From: Bacteroidota bacterium
GTDB taxonomy: Bacteria; Bacteroidota; Bacteroidia; Chitinophagales; Chitinophagaceae
Assembly (NCBI GenBank): GCA_023423405.1
Contig: JAFAFR010000043.1
Span: 434,001 to 498,000 of the forward strand
Length of the DNA stretch: 64,000 nt
Reading direction: 5' to 3'
Below the pieces are notes generated by a model that saw nothing but the letters and a program-made list of their open reading frames with translations, was not told the origin of the DNA and searched no databases. Positions 1-8,234 of this stretch are shown here, piece after piece. The position numbers were made by a program, and so were the translations under genes. How positions within the stretch are numbered: the first letter of the stretch is position 1; each line of letters opens with the position of its first letter.

Positions 1-116
1 AGGGTGGTGCCGGCTTCTTTCAACTGGCTGTCTACAGCCTCGGGACTCAGGAGCTCAACAAAACCTTCTTCGGTCAGCTCCTCTTTCATGGGCATTACTA
101 TTTCTGCTGGATACAT
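1..116 (-). CDS. BrxA/BrxB-family bacilliredoxin, N-terminal part only
   Basis: The first 38 codons of a minus-strand gene are visible, starting at the ATG complementary to 114-116 and running off the left edge. The start reads MYPAEIVMPMKEEL followed by EEGFVELLSPEAVD, which I recognise as the conserved N-terminus of the YphP/YqiW (BrxA/BrxB, DUF1094) family. These are small thioredoxin-fold proteins; in Bacillus they remove bacillithiol from mixed disulfides, and Bacteroidota homologues are common. The CGC active site lies beyond the window and cannot be checked. The 5' side faces hsp20 across a divergent intergenic region. Confidence 0.8.
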   Translation of the reverse strand, partial: MYPAEIVMPMKEELTEEGFVELLSPEAVDSQLKEAGTT

Positions 117-206
117 GCGCTGTTTATTTGAGTGTGCAAAGTTAACATAAAACACATAACCCGGTAGAATGGTTGAGCAACCAGGGGAAAAAGAAAAACA
201 CGTCAT

Positions 207-243
207 TAAGTCAGTTTGTTTGACTTTATTTTGACATAATGTC
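207..243. promoter_or_regulatory. Two inverted repeats, candidate activator-binding sites
   Basis: Bases 207-228 hold an inverted repeat (AAGTCA at 208-213, 7-base spacer, TGACTT at 221-226). Bases 233-243 hold the perfect palindrome GACATAATGTC. They lie about 55-90 bases upstream of the sigma54-like promoter at 299-314, where enhancer-binding proteins usually sit. Binding is inferred only. They could instead serve the divergent bacilliredoxin gene. Confidence 0.35.
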
Positions 244-298
244 GGTATTTCAAACGCTCCCTGCATGCATTTGCCTCATTTTGGCATAAAAAACGGGA

Positions 299-314
299 TG
301 GCACCTGGTTTGAA
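299..314 (+). promoter_or_regulatory. Sigma54-type (-24/-12) promoter of the small heat-shock gene
   Basis: TGGCAC at 299-304, five bases, then TTGAA at 310-314. The -24 element is perfect. The -12 element has TTGA where TTGC is usual, and the GG-to-G spacing is correct. The predicted transcription start is near 325, which leaves about 30 bases before the ATG at 355 but only a few before the ATG at 331. Confidence 0.55.
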
Positions 315-354
315 CAGGTAATTGCAAATCATGAACAACAAAAACCAGATAGCC

Positions 355-789
355 ATGACACTTGTAAAATTAAACCAGCCTGTTCGTCCTTTTGGTAACC
401 TGATCGACGACTGGTTCCAGGACCTCCCCGCCTTCATCGGACGCGAAGCCTCCCAGGTTTTCAACAACACCCCGGTGAACATCGTTGAAACTCCCGAAGC
501 CTATCACCTGGAACTCAACGCTCCCGGAAGGAATAAGGAAGATTTCAAAGTGCAGGTAGAAAACGGTTTACTGACCATTTCCTATGAGCACAAAAAAGAA
601 GCTAAGTCAGAAGACCTAAAGACCGTACGCCGCGAATTCAGCTTCTCCTCTTTTAAAAGAACTTTCTCCGTGGACGATAAAATCGATGCGGCCCATATCC
701 AGGCCAAATACGAAAACGGCCTCCTGAAACTCTACCTGCCTAAAAAAGCAGATGAGAAAGTACAGGCCCAGTCCATCGAGATCCAATAA
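355..789 (+). CDS. Hsp20/alpha-crystallin small heat-shock protein
   Basis: A 144-residue cytoplasmic holdase chaperone. From about residue 37 it carries an alpha-crystallin domain (NIVETPEAYHLELNAPG, RREFSFSSFKRTF and the closing YENGLLKLYLPK). It ends in the short I-x-I tail (SIEIQ) that links dimers into oligomers. An in-frame ATG exists at 331, but 355 is preferred: MTLVK is the usual start of the family in this phylum, and the promoter at 299-314 would leave almost no leader for 331. The gene stands alone and is followed by a hairpin at 824-845. The sigma54-like promoter suggests control by an enhancer-binding protein rather than housekeeping transcription. Confidence 0.9.
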   Translation: MTLVKLNQPVRPFGNLIDDWFQDLPAFIGREASQVFNNTPVNIVETPEAYHLELNAPGRNKEDFKVQVENGLLTISYEHKKEAKSEDLKTVRREFSFSSFKRTFSVDDKIDAAHIQAKYENGLLKLYLPKKADEKVQAQSIEIQ

Positions 790-823
790 TTGTTTCTCAT
801 AAGCAGTTGGTTTTGGTTAATGG

Positions 824-845
824 CCCCGTCGTTTTCACGATGGGG
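824..845 (+). terminator. Hairpin after the small heat-shock gene
   Basis: CCCCGTCGT (824-832) pairs with ACGATGGGG (837-845) with one G-T wobble and a 4-base loop, followed by TTCTTATTTCC. It is a plausible Rho-independent terminator, although the T-run is broken. Confidence 0.5.
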
Positions 846-941
846 TTCTTATTTCCTATTCTAACAAATTGTTAAATGCCTTTATGGGTAAAATAACCTA
901 ATATTGCCACACTTTTTCAACCTGTAAATAGCACTCAGAGA

Positions 942-2225
942 ATGGCGCTGATACGTTCGCGGATTTATTGGTTAACTATTTTGACGATCATTGTAGCAGC
1001 AGGTTCGGTGAAGGCCCAGGATACAACAGTAAGCAAACCTGCTGTTGATACCCTTCTTCCGATACCCGTTGACACCGCTTTGCGGATCGTCAACCTGAAT
1101 CCCTATATTACCCTGCACGTTGATTCTTCCCTCAGCTACAACCTGGATATCAATAAGGACTCGTCGCATTTTTTCTGGTTCCTGAAAAATGCACCCGTAG
1201 GACTGCGCATCAACAAGGACGATGGCATGTTGTCTTTCAAGGCGGAGAAATCCTATTTCCTTTCGGGCCGTCTCAAATACGACCAGGATTACAAGGTTTA
1301 CCTGGGCGTTCAGAACCTGGCCAACCCCAACGAAAGAGTGGATACGGCTTTTACCCTCGTGTTTTACAATACGGAGATCGTTCCTTCCCAGGTAAAACCG
1401 TCGGTGAACAGTACGGTGGTCATTGATGAAGGCGATACCCTTTCCATCAAAGTGCAATGTGAAACCGGTAGTTTCCCTATTGAAAATATCGTGACCCTGG
1501 TCAGCACCCCGCTTCGGTCATACACCACCGTTACCCGTTGCAACGATGTGTTCAACTGGCCCATCCCTTTCGATTTTGTGAAGGAGACCGACTCTGCCAA
1601 AGTACGGGTGTTCAGCATCAGCTTTATCGGCGCCGACAAATTCTTCAACCGCGATACGGCTGTCATAAAAGTGGTGGTACGCGATGCATTGAACTATCCC
1701 TTCCGGCTGAACGAGTACAATAAAACCGTCTTCGAGGTCAACAAGTACATCCTGCAGTTGAAATATACTTTCCGGGAGCTGGACAAAAGCGTAAAGGGCA
1801 CTAAGAGCACCCGGAGTACTTTTGATATTGCATCGGGTACATCGGCCCTCACCGGCACGGCCCTGGCTACCAGCACCAACCCCAGTTCACAGAACCTGGG
1901 TAAGGTAATGCCCAGCGTAGGTGTGGCCCTGGTTCCTGTAAAAGAGGCCGTTTCACCTGTGAAGACCTACGAACAAAACTCTGCCTCCGCGGTGCGTGCC
2001 GCCATCAAAAGGCTTGAATACAACCTTTCCGACAATATCCTGATCGGGGAAAGGGATCCCGACATCCTGACCAAGATCACCAAAGTCCGCACCGAACTCA
2101 AAGCCGTGCAGGTTCAACTGGTGGATGTTCCCATGGTGGATACCGGCGAACTGAGCGAGGAGGAACTCAACCAGTACTTCAACAGCCCCAAGGTGAACAA
2201 GAAGTACAAACTCTCCAAAAAATAA
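942..2225 (+). CDS. Exported protein of unknown function with a He-PIG/Ig-like region
   Basis: 427 residues with a clear signal peptide (hydrophobic 9-21, cleavage near AQDTT). Residues about 60-145 resemble a bacterial Ig-like/He-PIG module (FFWFLKNAPVGLRINKDDGMLSF, then a strand-rich stretch ending FTLVFYNTE). A second strand-rich stretch follows to about residue 260. The C-terminal third is Ser/Thr/Ala-rich and then charged and probably helical, ending in a Lys-rich tail. No lipobox and no sorting domain are visible. I do not recognise the full family. Its stop codon abuts the stop of the convergent gene at 2226. Confidence 0.7.
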   Translation: MALIRSRIYWLTILTIIVAAGSVKAQDTTVSKPAVDTLLPIPVDTALRIVNLNPYITLHVDSSLSYNLDINKDSSHFFWFLKNAPVGLRINKDDGMLSFKAEKSYFLSGRLKYDQDYKVYLGVQNLANPNERVDTAFTLVFYNTEIVPSQVKPSVNSTVVIDEGDTLSIKVQCETGSFPIENIVTLVSTPLRSYTTVTRCNDVFNWPIPFDFVKETDSAKVRVFSISFIGADKFFNRDTAVIKVVVRDALNYPFRLNEYNKTVFEVNKYILQLKYTFRELDKSVKGTKSTRSTFDIASGTSALTGTALATSTNPSSQNLGKVMPSVGVALVPVKEAVSPVKTYEQNSASAVRAAIKRLEYNLSDNILIGERDPDILTKITKVRTELKAVQVQLVDVPMVDTGELSEEELNQYFNSPKVNKKYKLSKK

Positions 2226-2681
2226 CTAGTCGCAATCGCTGCGCCGGCGGGTATCAATGATGTACTGGATCTTCCAGCCAGTGGCCAGTTTCACCAATTG
2301 AAAAGAATTCACACCGCAATGGCTGAATTTTTCTCCCAGGAAAAAGCGGTAGGGCGTCCAGGCGGAAGCCAGTTTTCCATCCACTGATACCGGTCCGAAA
2401 ACGATCCGTTCGTCGTAGGTTTCCGTATGCGGCCGGCCCACGCTGCTGATGAATGCCTGCACTTCTTCCGTCTGCACCAGGGTGCTGCCGTCTTTTTTCT
2501 CCACGATGGTTTGCAGTACCGCGTTGGGCGCAAAGGTGGACGCCAGCAGGGCCGTGTCGCCCGACTTCATGGCGGTGAAGAGTTGTTGAATGGTGGCTTT
2601 AACGGCGTCTTCTTCGGGATGCTGGGCCAGGACCGGCAGGAAGAAAATACAGCACAATACGGTAACGATACAGTAACGCAT
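2226..2681 (-). CDS. Exported SnoaL/NTF2-like protein
   Basis: 151 residues with an N-terminal signal peptide (MRYCIVTVLCCIFFLPVLAQ). The mature part has the NTF2-like pattern: a helix (AVKATIQQLFTAMKSGDTALLASTFAPNA) followed by a curved sheet (ILQ-like strands, SAWTPYRFFLGEKFSHCGVNSFQLVK, GWKIQYIIDTRR). This matches the DUF4440/nuclear-transport-factor-2 group of small periplasmic or secreted proteins, which are enzymes or ligand binders of varied function. No catalytic residue can be assigned. It lies head-to-tail with the DUF4407 gene, whose stop is 26 bases upstream of this start. Confidence 0.75.
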   Translation of the reverse strand: MRYCIVTVLCCIFFLPVLAQHPEEDAVKATIQQLFTAMKSGDTALLASTFAPNAVLQTIVEKKDGSTLVQTEEVQAFISSVGRPHTETYDERIVFGPVSVDGKLASAWTPYRFFLGEKFSHCGVNSFQLVKLATGWKIQYIIDTRRRSDCD

Positions 2682-2707
2682 GAAGCAGGTTTTAGACCGA
2701 AAAGATA

Positions 2708-3754
2708 CTAAACGGCCGACATTTCTGCTTTCGGGGTCAACGCATCCTGCGCATTAGTGATTTCTTTTTCGAGCACGCCCATGGGAACCAGTTCCTGTTT
2801 GGCCAGGGAAATATCGTAGGGACCAACCGGCAACAGCAGCTTGGCAATGACCGGGGCCGTTTCCAGCAGGATGATGAGCAGGCTGATCATGAAGTTGGCC
2901 CAGAACACGGAATCCTCTTCTTTCGAGAGGTCCGAAAGCGCCTTGTTCCTTTCCAGGAAACCGGTATTCTTTGCGGCCGCGATGGCAAAGGCGGCTTTCG
3001 TCGCCTGCAGGCTGTCGCCGGCAGATGACAGGAACCGGTCGTGGTGCGCCACCAGTGAATCGATCCGCGTAAACCGCTGTTGGTATTGGGCCGCAGCCTG
3101 TTCGTAGGCCTCCTGTTTCAGCCGGGTGATGGCTGCCGCTCCCCGCTTACCGGAGCCGCCGGTGCCATCGGCTTCCTGCACATAGGACTGCCGCAGTTTG
3201 AGCAGGGTATCGGTCATGGATAAACGCTCGCCCGACAACGCTTCCCTTTCGGCCGCGACCTGCGCAGTGCCGGTCCGGTAAAGTGAATCCTGCTGCCGGT
3301 TGTAGCGGTCCATTTTTTGCTGCAGGTTGGCGGCCATTTTGAGGTTGACCTCCTTTTCGAACAACCGGAGCTCCAGTGGCCGGGCAATGGTGATGCCGAT
3401 CATCACCGCCAGGAAGATCCGGGGCAGGATCATTTTCAATTGCTGCGCACCCGAAACGCCGTATTTGCGGAGGGTGGCCACCATAAAACGGTCAAAATTG
3501 AATATGATGGCGCCCCACAGCAGTCCGAATGCAATGGCCAGCGGGTAGCTTTCAAATATGGTGTAAAAGGCGTATCCCGATGAAAGGGCCGCCAGGAAAA
3601 AGGTGGCCAGTAACACGCCTCCCAGCGTGCTGTACTTGTAATACTCCGTGGGATAGGCCGATAAAGTGGGGGCATGGGCGCCGGCGCACCACCATAGGAA
3701 CTGGCCCTTGTTCCCTTCCCGGCCGGCATAGGCATCGTAGCCTTTAATAGGCAT
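2708..3754 (-). CDS. DUF4407 membrane protein with a periplasmic coiled coil
   Basis: 348 residues from the ATG at 3754 (MPIKGYDAYAGREGN). A longer reading to 3808 adds a non-conserved leader. The N-terminal half has three hydrophobic segments (GGVLLATFFLAALSSGYAFY, PLAIAFGLLWGAIIFNF, MILPRIFLAVMIGITIA). Next come about 150 charged, heptad-like residues (from RLFEKEVNLKMAANLQQKMD to about ALSDLSKEED) and a last membrane segment (FWANFMISLLIILLETAPVIAKLLL). This layout is that of the DUF4407 family, whose function is unknown. The N-terminal stretch GNKGQFLWWCAGAH is conserved in the family. It stands upstream of the NTF2-like gene on the same strand. Confidence 0.8.
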   Translation of the reverse strand: MPIKGYDAYAGREGNKGQFLWWCAGAHAPTLSAYPTEYYKYSTLGGVLLATFFLAALSSGYAFYTIFESYPLAIAFGLLWGAIIFNFDRFMVATLRKYGVSGAQQLKMILPRIFLAVMIGITIARPLELRLFEKEVNLKMAANLQQKMDRYNRQQDSLYRTGTAQVAAEREALSGERLSMTDTLLKLRQSYVQEADGTGGSGKRGAAAITRLKQEAYEQAAAQYQQRFTRIDSLVAHHDRFLSSAGDSLQATKAAFAIAAAKNTGFLERNKALSDLSKEEDSVFWANFMISLLIILLETAPVIAKLLLPVGPYDISLAKQELVPMGVLEKEITNAQDALTPKAEMSAV

Positions 3755-3869
3755 AAAACAAATTTGTGTACAATAAAAGGTTGGGTGGTTGAAGTGGGAA
3801 CAGTACAAAGAACGGTGTTTCCCGGGGAATATTTTTTAAAGGAATGTGAATACGCTAAAAAATCGTGAA

Positions 3870-3900
3870 TTGGTATTCTCCCCTCTTTGCCCTAAACTTG
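3870..3900 (+). promoter_or_regulatory. Bacteroidota-type promoter of topA
   Basis: TTG at 3870-3872, a 20-base spacer, then TAAACTTG at 3893-3900, which matches seven of eight positions of TAnnTTTG. The leader to the topA ATG would be about 35 bases. Confidence 0.5.
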
Positions 3901-3938
3901 CAGCGACCGGAAACCAATTTAAAAAGAGGTAGAACCAG

Positions 3939-6572
3939 ATGGCCAAGAATTTATTGATAGTAGAGTCGCCCGCAAAAGCAAAAACCATTGAAAAGATCCT
4001 GGGTAAGGATTTTGAAGTGAAAAGCTGTTACGGGCATATCCGGGACCTTGAAAAAGGAGAAATGGGTATTGACGTCAAAAACCAGTACAAACCCCGCTAT
4101 ATTGTTCCGGAGGATAAGGAAAAAGTGGTGAAGGAACTCCGGCAACTGGCTAAAAAAAGCGACGAAGTATGGCTGGCAACGGATGAGGACCGCGAGGGAG
4201 AAGCCATCAGTTGGCACCTGTGTGAGGTGCTGGGACTGGATCCCGCGGCGACCAAACGCATCGTTTTCCATGAAATCACCAAACCTGCCATAGAAAAAGC
4301 GGTGCAGCAGCCGAGGACGCTGGACATGAACCTGGTAAACGCCCAACAGGCTCGCCGCGTGCTGGACCGCATCGTTGGTTTTGAGCTGAGCCCGGTGCTT
4401 TGGCGGAAAATGAGCATGGGCTCCTCCCTCAGCGCCGGCCGCGTGCAGAGTGTAGCCGTTCGCCTGATCGCTGAAAGGGAAAGGGAGATCAACGCTTTCA
4501 GCGCCGTGAGCCAGTTTAAGGTGGAAGCCTTTTTTACGGCAACGGACAACAGCAACCGGGCCGTCAGCTTTAAGGCAGAGGGCCAGCGCTTCAGCCAGCA
4601 GGCAGATGCCGAACAATTTCTCCAATCCTGCCGCGGTGCCGACTATACGGTAAAGGACATCCAGGTGAAGCCCGGAAGGAAAAGTCCGGCTGCCCCTTTC
4701 ACGACCTCCACCCTGCAGCAGGAAGCCAGCCGCAAGCTGGGTTATTCCGTAAGCCGCACCATGTTGCTCGCCCAGAAGCTCTACGAAAGCGGTAAGATCA
4801 CCTACATGCGTACCGACAGCGTGAACCTGGGCGAAACAGCTATGGACGGCATTCGCCAACAGGTGGGCAACCAGTACGGCAACCGCTATTTCCAGGCAAG
4901 AAAATACCGCAATAAGAACGAATCGGCACAGGAAGCGCACGAGGCCATCCGTCCTACCTATATGGACGTAACCGCTATCAGCGACGCCGACACCCAGCGC
5001 CTCTATGAATTGATCTGGAAAAGAACCATGGCCTCCCAGATGGCCGATGCGGAGCTGGAAAAAACCGTGGCCCGCATTACCATCTCCACCAATAAAGAAG
5101 AACTCACTGCCAGCGGTGAAGTGCTGAAATTCGACGGCTTCCTGAAAGTGTACCGCGAAGACCGCGACGAAGAAGACCTGAATGAAGAAGAGGGCGCCGA
5201 AAGCATGTTGCCGCCACTGACCATTAGCCAGCAACTGCCGCTCCGCGAAATGTTTGCGACCGAAAGGTTCAATCGCCCTGCTCCACGCTACACCGAAGCC
5301 TCCCTGGTAAAAAAACTGGAAGAGCTCGGCATCGGCCGTCCTTCTACCTACGCTCCCACCATAACCACCATCCTCAAACGGGGTTATGTGGAAAAAAGGG
5401 ACAAGGAAGGCGTGAAGCGGGAGTACCGGATACTGCATTTGAAAGACGACAAGGTTAGCCAGCAAACGGCGCTGGAAACCACCGGCGCAGAGAAATCCAA
5501 ACTTTTCCCGACCGACCTGGGACTGGTGGTGACCGATTTTCTCAACCAGTACTTCAACGATGTGATGGACTATGGGTTCACCGCAAAAATTGAAGAGGAG
5601 TTCGATGAAGTGGCCAACGGCAAAAGACAGTGGCATAAAATGATCGATGAATTCTACAATCCCTTTAAAAAGGATGTGGAGAATACCATCGAAAACGCCG
5701 AAAGGATCAAGGGCGAAAGGGAATTGGGCACAGACCCGGCTTCGGGCAAAAAAGTAGTAGCCCGCATGGGCCGGTATGGCCCCATGGTGCAGATCGGCGA
5801 CGTGAACGACGAAGAAAAGCCTCGCTTTGCCAAATTAAAATCCGGGCAAAGCATCGAGACCATCAGCTTCGACGAAGCCATGGATTTGTTTAAACTGCCG
5901 CTTACCATTGGTGAGTACGAAGGCAACGAAGTGTCGGTGAACATCGGCCGTTTTGGACCCTATGTAAAATGGGGAGAAGAATTCATCTCCATTCCCAAGG
6001 GCGAGGACCCGCTGACGGTCGACCTGGAAAGGGCCACGGAACTGATCCGGGGAAAACAGGCGGCCGACGCGCCTATCGCCACTTATGAGGGACTGCCCGT
6101 TACCAAGGGCAAGGGCCGCTTCGGGCCCTTCATTAAATGGAACGATCTTTTCATCAATATTCCCCGCGCCTACAACTTCGACCATCTGACCCAGAAAGAC
6201 TGCGAAGAACTGATCGTAAAAAAACTGGAGAAAGAAGCCAACCGCTATATCCGCCAGTGGCCGGAGGAAAAAATTGCCCTGGAGAACGGGCGCTGGGGCG
6301 CGTTTATCCGTTTCGGTAAGAAGATGCTGAAACTGGGCCGCAAGGCCGATGGCGGCAAATTTGAAGAAGCCGACCTGCAGGAGATTTCGCTGGATACGGT
6401 CAAAAAAATGATCGAAGATCAACTGCCCGGCGCTTTCGAGAAAAAAACAAAAGCAGCTCCTAAAAAAGCGGCCACCAAATCAACCGCTGCCAGGAAATCT
6501 GCTACTAAAAGCGCCACAAAAAAATCAGCTACTAAAAAAGCCGCTACCAAAAAACCTTCCAAAGGGAACTAA
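3939..6572 (+). CDS. topA: DNA topoisomerase I
   Basis: 877 residues. A type IA topoisomerase that relaxes negative supercoils through a 5'-phosphotyrosine intermediate. The Toprim domain fills about residues 3-115 (LLIVESPAKAKTIEKIL, and the acidic motif ATDEDREGEAISWHL). The catalytic tyrosine is Y289 in TYMRTDSVNL. The core ends near residue 560. After it come at least three topoisomerase C-terminal repeat units (GRYGPMVQIGD, GRFGPYVKWGE, GRFGPFIKWND, GRWGAFIRFGK) instead of Cys4 zinc fingers, as is common in Bacteroidota. The last roughly 40 residues are a Lys/Ala/Thr/Ser-rich, histone-H1-like tail. It is monocistronic and starts 39 bases after a good promoter. Confidence 0.97.
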   Translation: MAKNLLIVESPAKAKTIEKILGKDFEVKSCYGHIRDLEKGEMGIDVKNQYKPRYIVPEDKEKVVKELRQLAKKSDEVWLATDEDREGEAISWHLCEVLGLDPAATKRIVFHEITKPAIEKAVQQPRTLDMNLVNAQQARRVLDRIVGFELSPVLWRKMSMGSSLSAGRVQSVAVRLIAEREREINAFSAVSQFKVEAFFTATDNSNRAVSFKAEGQRFSQQADAEQFLQSCRGADYTVKDIQVKPGRKSPAAPFTTSTLQQEASRKLGYSVSRTMLLAQKLYESGKITYMRTDSVNLGETAMDGIRQQVGNQYGNRYFQARKYRNKNESAQEAHEAIRPTYMDVTAISDADTQRLYELIWKRTMASQMADAELEKTVARITISTNKEELTASGEVLKFDGFLKVYREDRDEEDLNEEEGAESMLPPLTISQQLPLREMFATERFNRPAPRYTEASLVKKLEELGIGRPSTYAPTITTILKRGYVEKRDKEGVKREYRILHLKDDKVSQQTALETTGAEKSKLFPTDLGLVVTDFLNQYFNDVMDYGFTAKIEEEFDEVANGKRQWHKMIDEFYNPFKKDVENTIENAERIKGERELGTDPASGKKVVARMGRYGPMVQIGDVNDEEKPRFAKLKSGQSIETISFDEAMDLFKLPLTIGEYEGNEVSVNIGRFGPYVKWGEEFISIPKGEDPLTVDLERATELIRGKQAADAPIATYEGLPVTKGKGRFGPFIKWNDLFINIPRAYNFDHLTQKDCEELIVKKLEKEANRYIRQWPEEKIALENGRWGAFIRFGKKMLKLGRKADGGKFEEADLQEISLDTVKKMIEDQLPGAFEKKTKAAPKKAATKSTAARKSATKSATKKSATKKAATKKPSKGN

Positions 6573-6592
6573 GGCGAACGGGGATCCGCGGC

Positions 6593-6612
6593 TTATCAAC
6601 GCCTGTGGATAA
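6593..6612 (+). other. DnaA-box-like 9-mer pair
   Basis: TGTGGATAA at 6604-6612 is an exact match to the canonical DnaA box (TTATCCACA on the other strand). It is preceded by the weaker inverted copy TTATCAACG at 6593-6601. The site lies in the topA-SirB1 intergenic gap. Two boxes do not make an origin; this may be a titration or regulatory site, or chance. Confidence 0.3.
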
Positions 6613-6725
6613 GTAAGGACCGTATGAATCGCATCTGCGGGCGAAATTTATTTACAGATTGGTAACAATAATATGCGGCTTTTGGGCGTCATACAATTGA
6701 AGCAGCCGCTGTTAACCTAGTACCG

Positions 6726-7604
6726 ATGGAAGAAACCCGTGAAATAACAGCCCTTTTCCACCTCATTGATGACCCCGATCAGGAGGTGTTCTCAACGGTA
6801 AGTGACAGGATCCTTACCATGGGTTCTCTCATCATTCCCAACCTGGAGAACCTCTGGGAGAATACTACTGAAGAGGCCGTTCAGGAAAGAATTGAGTTGC
6901 TGATCCACCGCCTTCATTTTTGCGACCTGGTGCAGGATTTCAAACGCTGGAGATCGCTCCCTGAGCCCGATTTGCTGGCCGGCGCCCTGTTGGTTGCCAA
7001 GTTCCAGTACCCTGATCTGCAGATCAACCAGGTGCTGCAGGACATTGAAAAAATGCGCCGCAATATCTGGCTCGAGCTGAACAATTATCTTACTCCCCTG
7101 GAACAGACCAATGTACTCACCACCATTCTTTACAATTATTATCACCTGAAGGGAACGGAGGTCAATTATACGGAGCCCCGCGATTTCCTGCTGAACAATG
7201 TGCTGGAATCGAAGAAGGGCAATTCGCTCAGCAACGGCATCCTTTACCTCGTACTTTGCGACCTGCTCGATATTCCCATCCGCGCCATCCCTGTTCCGCG
7301 CCAGCACATCCTGGCCTATTTTGACGTGGAACCGGGCCAGTGGCACCAGTTGCCCAACAATCCCTCCCACCGCATCAGCTTTTTCATTGACCCGATGAGC
7401 GGGCAGGTATATACGCAAAAAGATGTGGAAACCTATTTCCGCCGCATTTCTGTACCTCCTACGGCGCATTTTTTCCGACCCCTGAACAATGTTCGCATTG
7501 TACAAAACCTGCTGGAAGAATTCGCCCGTTGTTTCGACAACGAAAAACAATACTACCGGTTGGAAGAGCTGAACCAACTCAGCCAACTGCTCGAGGAAGA
7601 ATAA
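6726..7604 (+). CDS. SirB1-like transglutaminase-fold protein
   Basis: 292 residues, with no signal peptide. The N-terminal half is alpha-helical (VFSTVSDRILTMGSLIIPNLENLWE, HEAT-like). From about residue 90 it fits the SirB1 N-terminal/Transglut_core2 domain (LTPLEQTNVLTTILYNYYHLKG, and the signature GNSLSNGILYLVLCDLLDIPIRAIPVPRQHILAYF). In this family the papain-like catalytic Cys is usually lost; here the G-N-S-L-S motif has Ser where active transglutaminases have Cys. A structural or regulatory role is more likely than catalysis, and the substrate is unknown. It is monocistronic. Confidence 0.8.
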   Translation: MEETREITALFHLIDDPDQEVFSTVSDRILTMGSLIIPNLENLWENTTEEAVQERIELLIHRLHFCDLVQDFKRWRSLPEPDLLAGALLVAKFQYPDLQINQVLQDIEKMRRNIWLELNNYLTPLEQTNVLTTILYNYYHLKGTEVNYTEPRDFLLNNVLESKKGNSLSNGILYLVLCDLLDIPIRAIPVPRQHILAYFDVEPGQWHQLPNNPSHRISFFIDPMSGQVYTQKDVETYFRRISVPPTAHFFRPLNNVRIVQNLLEEFARCFDNEKQYYRLEELNQLSQLLEEE

Positions 7605-7642
7605 GCCCGTATTTTTTCAAAACATTTCGTGGTGCTATTGGT

Positions 7643-7650
7643 TATTTTTG
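7643..7650 (+). promoter_or_regulatory. -7 element of the dps promoter
   Basis: TATTTTTG is a full match to TAnnTTTG, 25 bases before the dps ATG. No convincing TTG is seen at the usual distance upstream, so the -33 part is weak. Confidence 0.45.
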
Positions 7651-7675
7651 AAGTGAGTCACCAAAAACAATCAGC

Positions 7676-8149
7676 ATGAAAGCAGATATCGGCATTATAG
7701 CCAAAAATACCGAAGCAGTGGCCGTTATTCTCAACACCTTGTTGGCCGATGAACATGTTTTGTACATGAAGACCCGGAACTACCACTGGAATTACGAGGG
7801 CAGCAATTTTTCCGAAATGCACGCTTTTTACGAAACCCAGTACGGCCTGCTGGCGGAAACCATCGACGAGGTGGCGGAAAGGGTTCGTATGCTGGGACAT
7901 TATGCTACCGGCCGCATGAAAGACCTGCTGGAAATAACCAGGCTCCTGGAACCCGATTACACCAACAAGCAGGACCAGCAGTTGAAAAATCTGCTTTCCG
8001 ACCACGAGACCATCATCCGTACGGTAAGAAAAAACATCGGCGATACGGACGAGAAATACAAAGACACAGGTACGGCCGACCTTCTTACCGGTGTTTTGCG
8101 GCAGCACGAAAAAATGGCCTGGATGATCAGGTCCTATCTCAATAAATAA
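7676..8149 (+). CDS. dps: Dps-family ferritin-like DNA-protection protein
   Basis: 157 residues forming a four-helix ferritin-like subunit of a dodecamer that oxidises and stores iron using peroxide. The Dps signature is present: NYHWNYEGSNFSEMHAFYETQYGLLAETIDEVAERVRMLG supplies the His and the Asp/Glu ligands of the inter-subunit ferroxidase site. The N-terminus is short, without a Lys-rich extension, so non-specific DNA binding cannot be assumed. The gene is monocistronic, with a TAnnTTTG element 25 bases upstream and a strong hairpin at 8181-8209. Stationary-phase or oxidative induction is likely from the family, but no operator is visible. Confidence 0.93.
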   Translation: MKADIGIIAKNTEAVAVILNTLLADEHVLYMKTRNYHWNYEGSNFSEMHAFYETQYGLLAETIDEVAERVRMLGHYATGRMKDLLEITRLLEPDYTNKQDQQLKNLLSDHETIIRTVRKNIGDTDEKYKDTGTADLLTGVLRQHEKMAWMIRSYLNK

Positions 8150-8180
8150 ACGGCCTGAAAACAGCAGGCTTCTCCACGAA

Positions 8181-8209
8181 AAAGCCGTCTCAGAAACTGA
8201 GACGGCTTT
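8181..8209. terminator. Strong bidirectional terminator between dps and the oxidoreductase gene
   Basis: AAAGCCGTCTCAG pairs perfectly with CTGAGACGGCTTT around a 3-base loop. T-runs follow on both strands, so it can end the convergent transcripts of dps and of the gene at 8235-9662. Confidence 0.9.
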
Positions 8210-8234
8210 TTTAATTATTACAACAACCGGTCGC

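Noticed and set aside
3951..5636. 561-codon open frame on the minus strand
   Set aside because: It is the antisense shadow of topA, created by codon bias; no start context and no protein-like motifs.
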